From the NCBI RefSeq assembly GCF_024172185.1, contig NZ_JAMZEC010000001.1:4216001-4280000 (forward strand): DNA of 64,000 nucleotides, in the 5' to 3' direction. Below the pieces are notes generated by a model. That model had not been told where the DNA came from and ran no database searches. It worked only from the letters and a program-made list of their open reading frames with translations. Shown here piece after piece: positions 39,434 to 47,020 of the stretch (the first letter of the stretch is position 1; every line of letters begins with the position of its first letter). The DNA is from Nonomuraea roseoviolacea subsp. carminata. GTDB taxonomy: Bacteria; Actinomycetota; Actinomycetes; Streptosporangiales; Streptosporangiaceae. Both the position numbers and the translations under genes were made by a program.

Positions 39434-40278
39434 GAAAGCCTCCTGCCGAGGACCCGGTTGCCCGGGCGAAGTGCCCAGGAGGCGAGGGTGCACAGCGCGA
39501 AGAGCGATGTGTAGGCGACGTGGTACCACGCCGAGCCCGACACCAGGTGAGAGGTGACGGCGCCGGAGAAGTTGAAGAACGCGCCCGCGTACGCCCATTC
39601 CTTCAGCCGGGTGAATCCCGGCAGCAGGATCGCCGCGGGCGCCAGCACCTTCCAGAAGCCGATGACGTACAGGAAATACCCGGGGTAGCCCAGGGCCACC
39701 ATGCCTCCGACGGTTTCCGGGCGATGAATCAGGTCGGCCACACCACCGCTCAGCAACGCGCCCGTGAAGCTCAGTGAGACCACCCAGAAGGCGATCGTCG
39801 TCGCCGTGTTTCGCCGCGGAACGCCCGGGAACAGATCGGCGGCGGAGTACGGCGCCGGGTGGCGGCGGCTCGCCGGCCGCAGCGCCCAGGAGATCATCGT
39901 GATGGCGGCGAAGCCCAGCGGGCCGATGCCCGTGCCGACGTTGCCCACGAAGAAGTGCGAGGCCGCGGCGCCCGTATAGACGAAGATCGCTCCCGCGTAG
40001 ACCCATTCCTTCAGCCGGGGGAAGCGCCGGGCCACCAGGATGAGCGCGCCGGGGATCTTCCACACCCCCAGGATGACGGCCACGTACCACGGGTAGCCCA
40101 ACTGCCGCTCCAACACGTCACGGACGTAGTCGGTCCGCAGCACGTCCCACACGCCGCCCACCGCCGACTCCAGAGCGATGATCGCCGTGGTCAGCCAGTA
40201 GAGGATGCCGCGAACGCGGGAGCCGGTGTCGGAATCGAGGACGCGCATCGGCGTGATCGTCTTCGCGCCTTCGGACAA
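39430..40278 (-). CDS. Tandem-duplicated DoxX-like membrane protein
   Basis: 282 aa from TTG at 40278, chosen because AGGAG lies 6 nt upstream; GTG at 40299 would add seven residues and has no ribosome-binding site. The protein is two homologous four-helix DoxX-like halves. The first has GYPWYVAVILGVWKIPGALI, RLKEWVYAGAIF and ALRP; the second has GYPGYFLYVIGFWKVLAPAAI, RLKEWAYAGAFF and ALRP. DoxX-like proteins are small quinone-associated membrane proteins linked to thiol and oxidative stress. Single-domain versions are the norm, so the fusion is notable. A GGTCACA-N16-AGTC element lies upstream on this strand. Confidence 0.85.
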   Translation of the reverse strand: MSEGAKTITPMRVLDSDTGSRVRGILYWLTTAIIALESAVGGVWDVLRTDYVRDVLERQLGYPWYVAVILGVWKIPGALILVARRFPRLKEWVYAGAIFVYTGAAASHFFVGNVGTGIGPLGFAAITMISWALRPASRRHPAPYSAADLFPGVPRRNTATTIAFWVVSLSFTGALLSGGVADLIHRPETVGGMVALGYPGYFLYVIGFWKVLAPAAILLPGFTRLKEWAYAGAFFNFSGAVTSHLVSGSAWYHVAYTSLFALCTLASWALRPGNRVLGRRLS

Positions 40279-40328
40279 GGCGTACTCCTCTCGGGTCACA
40301 CCAACGGCCGTCCGCTGGTCATGACCAT

Positions 40329-40355
40329 GACTCCGGAAACCCGAAGAATGTGACC
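40329..40355 (-). promoter_or_regulatory. ECF41-like promoter of the double-DoxX gene
   Basis: On the minus strand GGTCACA (40355-40349), a 16-nt spacer and AGTC (40332-40329). It is close to the ECF41 consensus TGTCACA-N16-CGTC, with one change in each element. It lies about 30-50 nt before the gene start. Confidence 0.65.
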
Positions 40356-40363
40356 ACTCCCGC

Positions 40364-40390
40364 TGTCACATTTCCGCCGCGCGCGGAGTC
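40364..40390 (+). promoter_or_regulatory. ECF41-like promoter of the NmrA-type SDR gene
   Basis: TGTCACA (40364-40370), a 16-nt spacer and AGTC (40387-40390). The -35 is a perfect ECF41 match. Transcription from it would start after 40391, which rules out the long reading frame that begins there and supports ATG at 40511. Confidence 0.7.
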
Positions 40391-40510
40391 ATGGAGGCGA
40401 CGGAACGGGCCCGGCCGCGTCTCTCCGAGGCTCTCCCGCCGGTCGCCGTCCACGAGCGGGGATCACCTGCCCCGGCAACCCTCTTTCCACGAACCCGGAG
40501 GGATTCGTCC

Positions 40511-41182
40511 ATGAAACTCACCGTCTTCGGCGCCAGTGGCGGCGTCGGCCGGCAGTTGCTCGACCAGGCTCTGGCCAAGGGGCACGACGTGACGGCCGTC
40601 GTACGGAATCCGGCCAAGCTGGACGGCAAGCCGGTCCGCGTCGTGCGTGCCGCCGACCTGGCCACGGCCGACGTCGGAACCCTGCTGCCCGCCGTCGAAG
40701 GAGCCGACGCCGTTCTGTCGGCGCTCGGCCCGCCGAACAACGCCGCGGCCGGGGTGGCCTCCAGAGGCACCAGGGCGATCCTCGCCGCGATGCGCGCCGC
40801 CGGGACCCGTCGGCTGGTCGTGGTGAGCGCCGCGCCGGTGGGCACCACCCCCTCTCCCGGCCGTCCCAACCCGCCCCGGCACGACCCCGGCGACGGGCCG
40901 TTCCTGCGCTACCTGGTGTATCCGATCGTCAAGGCCGCGCTCCGTCCGCAGTACCTCGACCTGGCCGTCATGGAGGACGACGTGCGCGACAGCGGCCTGG
41001 ACTGGACGGTGCTCCGGCCGGTGCAGCTGACCGACAAGCCGGTGACCGGCGCCTACCGGACGGCGGTGGGACAGAACGTGCCGGGCGGCCGGTACGTCTC
41101 ACGCGCCGACGTGGCCCACGCCATGCTCGCGGTGCTCGACCGGCCGGACACGGTCGAGCAGGTCATCGGCATGGCTAACTGA
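40511..41182 (+). CDS. NmrA-type NAD(P)H-binding SDR
   Basis: 223 aa. ATG at 40511 follows GGAGGGATTCGTCC, and the upstream in-frame ATG at 40391 coincides with the promoter. Motifs are the Rossmann loop VFGASGGVGRQLL (residues 4-16), VTAVVRNPAKL, the ALGPPN turn and RLVVVSA, then DWTVLRPVQLTD and YVSRADVAHAMLAVLD. These are usual for the atypical SDR/BVR-B group (flavin reductase- or epimerase-like). ECF41 sigma loci are known to sit beside such oxidoreductase/epimerase genes. The ABM gene follows with a 31-nt gap and is probably co-transcribed. The substrate is unknown. Confidence 0.9.
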   Translation: MKLTVFGASGGVGRQLLDQALAKGHDVTAVVRNPAKLDGKPVRVVRAADLATADVGTLLPAVEGADAVLSALGPPNNAAAGVASRGTRAILAAMRAAGTRRLVVVSAAPVGTTPSPGRPNPPRHDPGDGPFLRYLVYPIVKAALRPQYLDLAVMEDDVRDSGLDWTVLRPVQLTDKPVTGAYRTAVGQNVPGGRYVSRADVAHAMLAVLDRPDTVEQVIGMAN

Positions 41183-41213
41183 CCCCCTCATCACCGACCA
41201 CAAGGGAGAAATC

Positions 41214-41597
41214 ATGAACGAAGTACCGATCACCCGTACCGAGACGCCGGTCGACGAGCCGATCACCATGATCAACGCCTTCACCGTCCCGGTGGAGGAG
41301 TCGGAGACGTTCCTGCCGCTGTGGATGGAGAACGCCGAGATCATGGCGAGGCAACCCGGATTCGTCCGCGCCCGGCTGCACCGGTCGATGATCGACGACG
41401 CCGAGCTGCGGTACGTCAATGTGGCCCACTGGGAGAGCGGGAGGCAGCTCGAAGAGGCGCTGAGCAGGCCCGAATGGCAGGAGAGCGCCCAGCGGCTGCT
41501 CAATGATCCCGGTCTGCACATCACCGCGCGGCCCAGCATCTACGAGGTCATCGTCGACCTCCAGCCCTCCGACGACGGAAGCGCCGCAACGATCTGA
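41214..41597 (+). CDS. Antibiotic biosynthesis monooxygenase (ABM) domain protein
   Basis: 127 aa. The N-terminal 18 residues are polar. The ABM ferredoxin-like fold then has the strand TMINAFTVPVEE, the helix FLPLWMENAEIMARQPGFVRARLHRS and the strand LRYVNVAHWES, with the conserved W and H of the active cavity. Members oxygenate aromatic polyketides or degrade heme without a metal or flavin; many are small stress proteins of unknown substrate. It is second in the operon with the SDR gene. A close paralogue is at 48955-49320 (INAFTVPLEEAERFLELW). Confidence 0.88.
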   Translation: MNEVPITRTETPVDEPITMINAFTVPVEESETFLPLWMENAEIMARQPGFVRARLHRSMIDDAELRYVNVAHWESGRQLEEALSRPEWQESAQRLLNDPGLHITARPSIYEVIVDLQPSDDGSAATI

Positions 41598-41605
41598 AGC
41601 CGGCG

Positions 41606-41653
41606 CCGTGGCCCGGGCATCCGCTGAAGGAGACGCGGATGCCCGGGCCACGG
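41606..41653. terminator. Perfect 19-bp-arm bidirectional terminator hairpin
   Basis: CCGTGGCCCGGGCATCCGC (41606-41624) pairs without mismatch with GCGGATGCCCGGGCCACGG (41635-41653) around a 10-nt loop. It separates the convergent ABM gene (ends 41597) and DoxX gene (ends 41683). Confidence 0.9.
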
Positions 41654-41682
41654 TGTTGTGTACGGCAGGCGACCGGAGTCCC

Positions 41683-42123
41683 CTACCGGACGGTCGACGC
41701 CCGGCGGATGCTCCGCTCGTCGAGAGGGTGGAGAAGGTCCCGCCAGTCCGCCGGCCAGTTCGCCAGCGCCACGCCGATCATGATGGTCAGGTGCAGCGGC
41801 GCCGACACCTCCTCATACCAGGGCGCGACGTCGATGAGGTGCGTCGTCACCGCGCCGATCAGCACGAACACCAGCCCCGCCGCGCCGATGAACCTGACCC
41901 GCCGCCGCGGGACGAGCATCATCAGCCCGAGGACGAGCTCCAGGGCGCCGACCACGAACCGCATCCACGGCGGCCAGCCCCAGTCGACGAACTTCTCCGC
42001 GTAGGCCGGACCGAAGAAGGTCGGCCCGGGCCAGAACTTGGTGACGAAGCCGATGAAGAACGACGCGGCCAGATACCAGTAGAGGATCGTGGCCAGCCGT
42101 CGTGGCCAGGTACGTGCGGTCAT
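41683..42123 (-). CDS. DoxX family membrane protein
   Basis: 146 aa. ATG at 42123 follows GGAGTGCTC; a GTG two codons earlier is less well placed. A four-helix DoxX fold: LATILYWYLAASFFIGFVTKF, FVVGALELVLGLMMLVP, AAGLVFVLIGAVTTHLI and LTIMIGVALANWP, with a conserved HLIDVAP loop. It is the second gene of the operon begun by the carboxymuconolactone decarboxylase-like gene, 28 nt downstream. Both are expected to be transcribed from the TGTCACA promoter at 42675. Confidence 0.88.
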   Translation of the reverse strand: MTARTWPRRLATILYWYLAASFFIGFVTKFWPGPTFFGPAYAEKFVDWGWPPWMRFVVGALELVLGLMMLVPRRRVRFIGAAGLVFVLIGAVTTHLIDVAPWYEEVSAPLHLTIMIGVALANWPADWRDLLHPLDERSIRRASTVR

Positions 42124-42151
42124 GAGCACTCCGTCGTGTTCGCCATGCGGC

Positions 42152-42610
42152 TCAGCCCCACTTCTGGCCGGCGAGCTGCCGGGTGGTGACGTTGAGCCGG
42201 TTCGACAGGTTCGTGACCGCGGCCATCAGGATGATCGCGGCCAGCCCCGCCTCGTCGTAATGCCGGGCCGCCTCGTCCCAGATGTCGTCGGGGACCGGGT
42301 CGCTGCGGTCGGCGAGCCGGGTGGCGGCCTCCGTGAGGGCCAGCGCGGCCCGCTCGGCGTCGGTGAAGTACGGCGTCTCTCGCCAGGCCACGACCAGCCC
42401 CGTCCGCTCGTCGCTCTCGCCGCTCTTCCTGGCGCTACGGACCCCCGACTCCACGCAGGGGCCGCACCCGTTGATCTGGCTGGCGCGCAGGTGCACCAGC
42501 CCCAGCGTGGTCTCCGGCACGCCGCCCGTACGGGCGGCCTTGAAGAGCTCCTGGATGGGGGCCATCGCCGCCGGCAGGACGACGGCGGGATTCTTCATCC
42601 GTGTCTGCAT
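42152..42610 (-). CDS. Carboxymuconolactone decarboxylase/AhpD-like protein with CxxC
   Basis: 152 aa. ATG at 42610 follows GGAGAAACAC; the longer in-frame extension crosses the divergent promoters and is not used. The AhpD-type active site is INGCGPCVESGVRSAR (Cys-x2-Cys, with a Glu and no following His), then the family's YFTDAERAALALTEA helix. Such proteins act as peroxidase partners or thiol-active stress proteins. CMD genes beside an ECF41 sigma gene are the classic partner in this sigma group. It is divergent from the sigma gene and shares the promoter region at 42649-42712. Confidence 0.92.
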   Translation of the reverse strand: MQTRMKNPAVVLPAAMAPIQELFKAARTGGVPETTLGLVHLRASQINGCGPCVESGVRSARKSGESDERTGLVVAWRETPYFTDAERAALALTEAATRLADRSDPVPDDIWDEAARHYDEAGLAAIILMAAVTNLSNRLNVTTRQLAGQKWG

Positions 42611-42648
42611 GTGTTTCTCCGCTCCATGGGCTGGACTTCCGCCCTGAT

Positions 42649-42675
42649 GACGCGCCCCGAGGGAAGGTTGTGACA
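42649..42675 (-). promoter_or_regulatory. ECF41 promoter of the CMD-DoxX operon
   Basis: On the minus strand TGTCACA (42675-42669), exactly 16 nt, then CGTC (42652-42649). It is a perfect match to the published ECF41 consensus and lies about 40 nt before the CMD start. Confidence 0.85.
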
Positions 42676-42685
42676 GCGCGCCGTC

Positions 42686-42712
42686 TGTCACATCTCCGCG
42701 GTCGTTTGCGTC
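42686..42712 (+). promoter_or_regulatory. ECF41 autoregulatory promoter of the first sigma gene
   Basis: TGTCACA (42686-42692), 16 nt, CGTC (42709-42712). It is a perfect consensus match, back to back with the CMD promoter, and lies 34 nt before the sigma start. It implies that the sigma factor drives its own gene. Confidence 0.85.
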
Positions 42713-42745
42713 ATCTGTTGCAGAGAGCACGAGAGGGACGGCGTC

Positions 42746-43630
42746 ATGGTCATGGAGGAGAAGGAGCTGCTGGCCGGTTGGTTCCAGCAGCATCGCGACC
42801 ATCTGTGGGCGGTGGCCTACCGGCTGCTCGGCTCGTCGAGCGAGGCCGACGACGCGCTCCAGGAGGCATGGCTGCGGCTCAGCCGCGCCGGCGCGGAGGA
42901 CGTGCGGAACGTTCCGGGCTGGCTCACCACGATCGTCGCGCGGGTGGCGCTGAGCATGCTGCGCGATCGCCGGACGCGCCGCGAGGAGCCGCTACGTGTC
43001 TCCGGTCCGGACCCGATGGCCGGCCTTCGCGAGGCGGACGACCCCGAGCACGAGGTGGTCGTCGCCGACTCGGTCGGCCTGGCTCTGCTGGTGGTGCTCG
43101 ACATGCTCGCGCCGGCGGAACGGATCGCGTTCGTCCTGCACGACATGTTCGCGGTGCCGTTCGGTGAGATCGCGTTGATCGTGAACCGTTCGCCGGCCGC
43201 GGCCCGGCAACTGGCCAGCCGCGCCCGCCGGCGCGTCCAGCACCCGACGACCCCGGAGGGCGGGACCGACTCCGTCAGACAGCGGGAGATCGTCGCCGCC
43301 TTCCGGGCCGCGTCACGCGACGGAGACTTCGCGGCCCTGCTCGCGCTGCTCGACCCCGACGTGGAGATCAGCGCGGACCGCACCGCCGTGCTCTCCGGCG
43401 CGTCGAGCCTGGTACGCGGGGCGGACGGCGTGGCGGAGACGTTCGCCGGCCGGGCCCAGGCCGCCGAGCTCGCGCTCATCGACGGGGTGCCGGGTCTGGT
43501 CTGGGCGCCGGGCGGACGGCCACGGGTCGTCTTCGCCTTCACCATCGCGAACGACCGGATCACCCATGTCGACCTGCTCGCCGACCCCGAGTACCTGGAG
43601 GACGTCGACCTGGTGATGCTCGGCGGGTAG
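42746..43630 (+). CDS. ECF41-type sigma factor with SnoaL-like C-terminal domain (copy 1)
   Basis: 294 aa. ATG at 42746 follows GAGAGGGACGGCGTC. Region 2 is at about 10-75 (RDHLWAVAYRLLGSSSEADDALQEAWLRL, VPGWLTTIVARV). Region 4 is at about 110-170 (LAPAERIAFVLHDMFAVPFGEIALIV, SPAAARQLASRARRRV). The C-terminal part, about 180-290, is the SnoaL/NTF2-like extension of ECF41 factors (AAFRAASRDGDFAALLALLDPDVEI ... ITHVDLLADPEYL). That extension replaces a separate anti-sigma factor and can both activate and restrain the sigma. The matched promoter lies in front of its own gene and of the divergent CMD operon. Confidence 0.93.
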   Translation: MVMEEKELLAGWFQQHRDHLWAVAYRLLGSSSEADDALQEAWLRLSRAGAEDVRNVPGWLTTIVARVALSMLRDRRTRREEPLRVSGPDPMAGLREADDPEHEVVVADSVGLALLVVLDMLAPAERIAFVLHDMFAVPFGEIALIVNRSPAAARQLASRARRRVQHPTTPEGGTDSVRQREIVAAFRAASRDGDFAALLALLDPDVEISADRTAVLSGASSLVRGADGVAETFAGRAQAAELALIDGVPGLVWAPGGRPRVVFAFTIANDRITHVDLLADPEYLEDVDLVMLGG

Positions 43631-43659
43631 GCCGCCCCTCGCCGGCCGAACAGGGAAGT

Positions 43660-43699
43660 GCTCAGGGTGAGGCGCGGGCACCGCGTCCTCACCCTGAGC
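43660..43699. terminator. Bidirectional terminator hairpin
   Basis: GCTCAGGGTGAGG (43660-43672) pairs perfectly with CCTCACCCTGAGC (43687-43699). The loop contains a further CGCGG/CCGCG pair. It lies between the convergent sigma gene (ends 43630) and CMD2 gene (ends 43711). Confidence 0.9.
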
Positions 43700-43710
43700 G
43701 AGTCCGCCGG

Positions 43711-44208
43711 TTACTGCCTCCACTGCTCCGTCGGCGACACACCGGGCAGCGGCTTGCCGATGAGGGCCAGGGGGATGAAGAAGCAGACCTGGCCGATGGC
43801 CATGATGAGCGTGGCGAGGGCCTTCTCGTCGTAGTGCTCGCGCGCCCGCTCGTACAGCTCGTCGGAGACGCGCTCGCCGGTCGGGTTCGCGGTGAGGACG
43901 GCCTCCACCAAGGCGAGCGCGACGCGCTCGGCGTCGGTGAAGTAGGGGGCGTCCTGCCAGGACGCCACGGCGGTGATGCGCTCCTCCGCTTCGCCGGCCT
44001 TGCGGAGGTTGCCGGTGTGCAGGACCGTCAGGTACGTGTTGCCGACGATCTGCCCGGCGCGCAGCTGGAGCAGGCTGATGGTGGTCTCCGGGATGGAGCC
44101 GTTGCCGGTCGCCCTGAACATGGGGCCGCCGATGTCCTTCAGCTCGGGGACGAGCACGGCGGGGTTGGACAGGCGCGACTGGCGGTGCTGCTGCTCGGTG
44201 CTGGTCAT
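43711..44208 (-). CDS. CMD-like protein lacking the redox cysteines
   Basis: 165 aa from ATG at 44208, with AAAGGAA upstream; the longer frame to 44289 overlaps the promoter. The fold markers are the same as in the first CMD protein (IPETTISLLQLRAGQI, YFTDAERVALALVEAV, AREHYDEKALATLIMAIG). In place of the G-C-G-P-C active site it has GNTYLTVLHTG, so both cysteines are gone. It cannot use the AhpD thiol mechanism and may bind a ligand or use another chemistry. It is transcribed from its own GGTCACC-type promoter at 44274. Confidence 0.88.
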   Translation of the reverse strand: MTSTEQQHRQSRLSNPAVLVPELKDIGGPMFRATGNGSIPETTISLLQLRAGQIVGNTYLTVLHTGNLRKAGEAEERITAVASWQDAPYFTDAERVALALVEAVLTANPTGERVSDELYERAREHYDEKALATLIMAIGQVCFFIPLALIGKPLPGVSPTEQWRQ

Positions 44209-44247
44209 GGTGATGGGATTCCTTTCTGAACGGTGTTTCGCCGCTAT

Positions 44248-44274
44248 GACGCGCCCCGCGGGTCGAAGGTGACC
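44248..44274 (-). promoter_or_regulatory. ECF41-like promoter of the CMD2 gene (GGTCACC class)
   Basis: On the minus strand GGTCACC (44274-44268), 16 nt, CGTC (44251-44248). It has the same -35 as the two promoters next to the second sigma gene, and differs from the TGTCACA class. Confidence 0.8.
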
Positions 44275-44285
44275 GGCGACGGGCG

Positions 44286-45719
44286 TCACCGGGGGGTGCT
44301 GCCGAGGGGCTCGGCGCTCCGGCTGACGGGACGTGGCCGCAGGAGCAGGACGGCGGCGAGGATGGCGGCCAGGTAGAACGCGCCCGCCCCGAGCAGGCCG
44401 GCGGTGTAGCCGCTGGTGAGCGCGTCGTGCGGGGGCGTGCCAGGCGGTCGGCTCGCGGTGGCGGCGACGGCGATGCCGGCCAGGACGGCCAGCCCGAGTG
44501 CGCCGCCGATCTGCTGGCTGGTGTTGACCAGGCCGGAGGCGATGCCGGAGTCGCGGGACGCCACGCCCTGGACGCCGCCGATGGTGGCGCCGACGAAGCC
44601 GACGCCCAGGCCGACGCCGCCGGCGAGCTGGGCGGGCAGCAGCACGAACAGGGGGTTCTGGTCCGGGGTGAGGAGACCGAACCAGCCCATCGCCGCGGCG
44701 GCCACCGCCATGCCGGTCGCCAGGACGGTCCGGGTGGAGGTGCGGGCCTGCAGCGCGGGACCGACGACGCCGGAGCCGATGCCGATGCCGACGGCGAACG
44801 GCAGGTAGGCCAGCCCGGTGATCATGGGGGAGTACTGCTTGATCGTCTGCATGTAGAGGGTGAGGAAATAGAAGGTGGCCAGTTGGCCGGCGCCCATGAG
44901 CAGCATGACTATGTTGGCGCCCAGCCGGCCGCGGTCGGCCAGCACGCCTGACGGCAGCATGGGGCTGCGCGCGCCGCGCTGGATGGCCACGAACGCGACG
45001 AGCAGCGCCACCGCCACCGCGCCGAAGGCCAGGGTGAGCCCGTCGCCGATGCCGTGGGACCCGGCCCGGTTGATCGCGTAGACGAGCGAGCCGAGGGCCA
45101 GGGTCGCGGTGAGCGCGCCGGGCAGGTCGAGCCCGCCGCGCTCACGGGTGCCGGGCACCAGGGCGAACGTGCCGGCCAGGACCAGGAGCGCGATGGGGAT
45201 GTTGACGAACATGATCCACCGCCAGCCCAGGTACTCGGTGAGCGCACCGCCCAGGAGCAGGCCGGCGACCGAGCCAAGGCCCCCCATGGCGCCGTACACG
45301 CCGAGCGCCCTGTTGCGCCGGGGACCGGCCGGGAAGGTGTCGGCGAGCAGGGACAGCGCGGCCGGGGCGACGATCGCGGCGCCGAGGCCCTGCAGGGCGC
45401 GGGCGGCGATCAGCACGCTCGCGTTGCCCGCCAGGCCGCCCAGCAGGGAGGCGGTCAGGAAGACCGTCAGTCCGGCGCGGAACAGCCTGCGCCGGCCGAA
45501 CAGGTCACCGGCCCGGCCGCCCGCCAGCAGCAGGCCACCGAAGGCCAGGGCGTAGGCGGTGAGGACCCAGTCCAGGTCCGCCTCGTCGATGCGCAGGCCG
45601 GCTCCGATGACGGGCAGCCCCACGGTCACGATGGTGCCGTCCATCACCATCAGCAGTTGCGCGGCCGCGATCACCAGCAGGGCCAGGCTGGTGTCGCGGG
45701 TTCCGGAATGCGAGGTCAT
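44286..45719 (-). CDS. MFS transporter, DHA2/EmrB-QacA type
   Basis: 477 aa with about 14 hydrophobic helices, as expected for the 14-TMS drug:proton antiporter group. The motif A loop between helices 2 and 3 is GGRAGDLFGRRRLFRAG. The motif C antiporter region, GAMGGLGSVAGLLLGGALTEYLGWRWIMFVNIP, is clear near residues 145-180. ATG at 45719 follows GAGGAGCCCAC. It is second in the operon after the serine hydrolase gene (9-nt gap), behind the GGTCACC promoter at 46944. Export of a toxic small molecule is the likely role; its identity is unknown. Confidence 0.93.
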   Translation of the reverse strand: MTSHSGTRDTSLALLVIAAAQLLMVMDGTIVTVGLPVIGAGLRIDEADLDWVLTAYALAFGGLLLAGGRAGDLFGRRRLFRAGLTVFLTASLLGGLAGNASVLIAARALQGLGAAIVAPAALSLLADTFPAGPRRNRALGVYGAMGGLGSVAGLLLGGALTEYLGWRWIMFVNIPIALLVLAGTFALVPGTRERGGLDLPGALTATLALGSLVYAINRAGSHGIGDGLTLAFGAVAVALLVAFVAIQRGARSPMLPSGVLADRGRLGANIVMLLMGAGQLATFYFLTLYMQTIKQYSPMITGLAYLPFAVGIGIGSGVVGPALQARTSTRTVLATGMAVAAAAMGWFGLLTPDQNPLFVLLPAQLAGGVGLGVGFVGATIGGVQGVASRDSGIASGLVNTSQQIGGALGLAVLAGIAVAATASRPPGTPPHDALTSGYTAGLLGAGAFYLAAILAAVLLLRPRPVSRSAEPLGSTPR

Positions 45720-45728
45720 GTGGGCTCC

Positions 45729-46877
45729 TCAGGAGGCGGTGGCGGCGCTGTGGACGGCGGCGGCCAGCCGGTCGTGTTCGGGGTAGGACCAGCCGAAGCC
45801 GAAGCGGCGGCGGGTGTAGCCGAAGGCGATGCCGCTGAGCGGGTCGGCGAAGGACTCCGAGCCCGCCGAGCCGTCGTGGCCGAAGGCGTTCGCGGCGAGG
45901 AACGGGTAGCGCAGGCCCTTGGCCTGGAAGCCGAGCGCGTAGTTGCCCTGCTCGCCGCGGACCAGGTCGGCGCCGGTGGAGTGCAGCATGGAGAACTCGC
46001 CGACGGTGTCCGGCTTGAGCAGCGGGGGAAGTCCGTCGATGCCCCAGACGGCCGCCGCGTACAGGCCGGCCAGGCCGCGGGCGCTGCCCACCCCGCCGGC
46101 CGACGCCTGGCCGTTGGCGCGGACGGCGCGGGTGTTGGCGAAGGCCACCTGGTCCAGCGGCGGCGTGCTGTTGAGCCCGTACCCGATGCCGAGGATGCTG
46201 TGCGGGCCGGGCACGTTCGACCAGAACGCGGCCTCCTGCTCCGGGGTGGCGGTCCACCACCGGATCGGCCGGAAGCGGTGCTCCTCGGCCTCGGGCAGCC
46301 CCAGGTAGAGGTCCAGCCCGTACGGGGCGCGGATGCGCTCGTCGTAGACCTGCTGCAGCGACCGGCCGGTCACCCGCCGGATCACCTCGTTCACCATGGC
46401 GAACGAGACGAACCCGCCGTAGCCGTAAGCCGAACCCGGCTTCCAGTACGGCCGCTGCCCGGCCAGGCGGCGCGCGATCACCGCGTCGTCGGCCAGCTCG
46501 GCGGCCGACAGCCCGCCGTCGACGCCGATGACGCCGGAGCGGTGGGTCAGCACGTCCCGCAGCGTGATCCCGTCCTTGCCGGCGGCGGCGAACTCCGGCC
46601 AGTGCCGGGCCACCGGCTCGTCGAGACCGAGGACCCCCTCCTGCACCAGCAGCGCCACCACCAGCGTCGCGGCGCCCTTGGTGGAGGAGTACACGCCGGT
46701 CAGCGTGTCGCCGCTCACCTCGTCCCCGGTCCACAGGTCGACCACCCGCCGGCCGTGCGCGTAGGCGGTCAGTTGCGCGCCCACCTCGCCGTCCTGCTCG
46801 GCGGTCACCTCGGCGAACGTTTCGCGGACCTGCTCGAAGCCGTCCGCGACCGTTCCGTGGACATCTGTCCTGCTCAT
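45729..46877 (-). CDS. Serine hydrolase, beta-lactamase/esterase EstB family, cytoplasmic
   Basis: 382 aa from ATG at 46877; an in-frame TTG at 46886 is less likely. There is no signal peptide, unlike the serine hydrolase at 13186. The catalytic motif S-S-T-K is in GVYSSTKGAATLVVALLVQEG. The Tyr element is YGYGGFVSFAMVNEVI in the place of YxN, and the DVLTHRSGV block matches this family. These features fit the EstB-like esterase/transesterase branch rather than true beta-lactamases. It is the first gene of the operon with the MFS exporter. Hydrolysis of an ester- or lactone-containing compound before export is one possible reading. Confidence 0.88.
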   Translation of the reverse strand: MSRTDVHGTVADGFEQVRETFAEVTAEQDGEVGAQLTAYAHGRRVVDLWTGDEVSGDTLTGVYSSTKGAATLVVALLVQEGVLGLDEPVARHWPEFAAAGKDGITLRDVLTHRSGVIGVDGGLSAAELADDAVIARRLAGQRPYWKPGSAYGYGGFVSFAMVNEVIRRVTGRSLQQVYDERIRAPYGLDLYLGLPEAEEHRFRPIRWWTATPEQEAAFWSNVPGPHSILGIGYGLNSTPPLDQVAFANTRAVRANGQASAGGVGSARGLAGLYAAAVWGIDGLPPLLKPDTVGEFSMLHSTGADLVRGEQGNYALGFQAKGLRYPFLAANAFGHDGSAGSESFADPLSGIAFGYTRRRFGFGWSYPEHDRLAAAVHSAATAS

Positions 46878-46917
46878 CCTCGGCAACCCTTCGTGAGTGA
46901 GTGTCGGTCGCCGGCAT

Positions 46918-46944
46918 GACGGACGGTCAGGGGGAAAGGTGACC
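46918..46944 (-). promoter_or_regulatory. ECF41-like promoter of the hydrolase-MFS operon (GGTCACC class)
   Basis: On the minus strand GGTCACC (46944-46938), 16 nt, CGTC (46921-46918). It lies about 40 nt before the hydrolase start and is paired back to back with the second sigma gene's promoter. Confidence 0.82.
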
Positions 46945-46956
46945 GGGTGCGTTCGC

Positions 46957-46983
46957 GGTCACCTTTTACTGGTTCGACGCGTC
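46957..46983 (+). promoter_or_regulatory. Autoregulatory promoter of the second sigma gene (GGTCACC class)
   Basis: GGTCACC (46957-46963), 16 nt, CGTC (46980-46983), 38 nt before the GTG start of the sigma gene. Confidence 0.82.
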
Positions 46984-47020
46984 AGCATTCTGACCTGGCC
47001 GAGATGAGAGGAATGCGATC

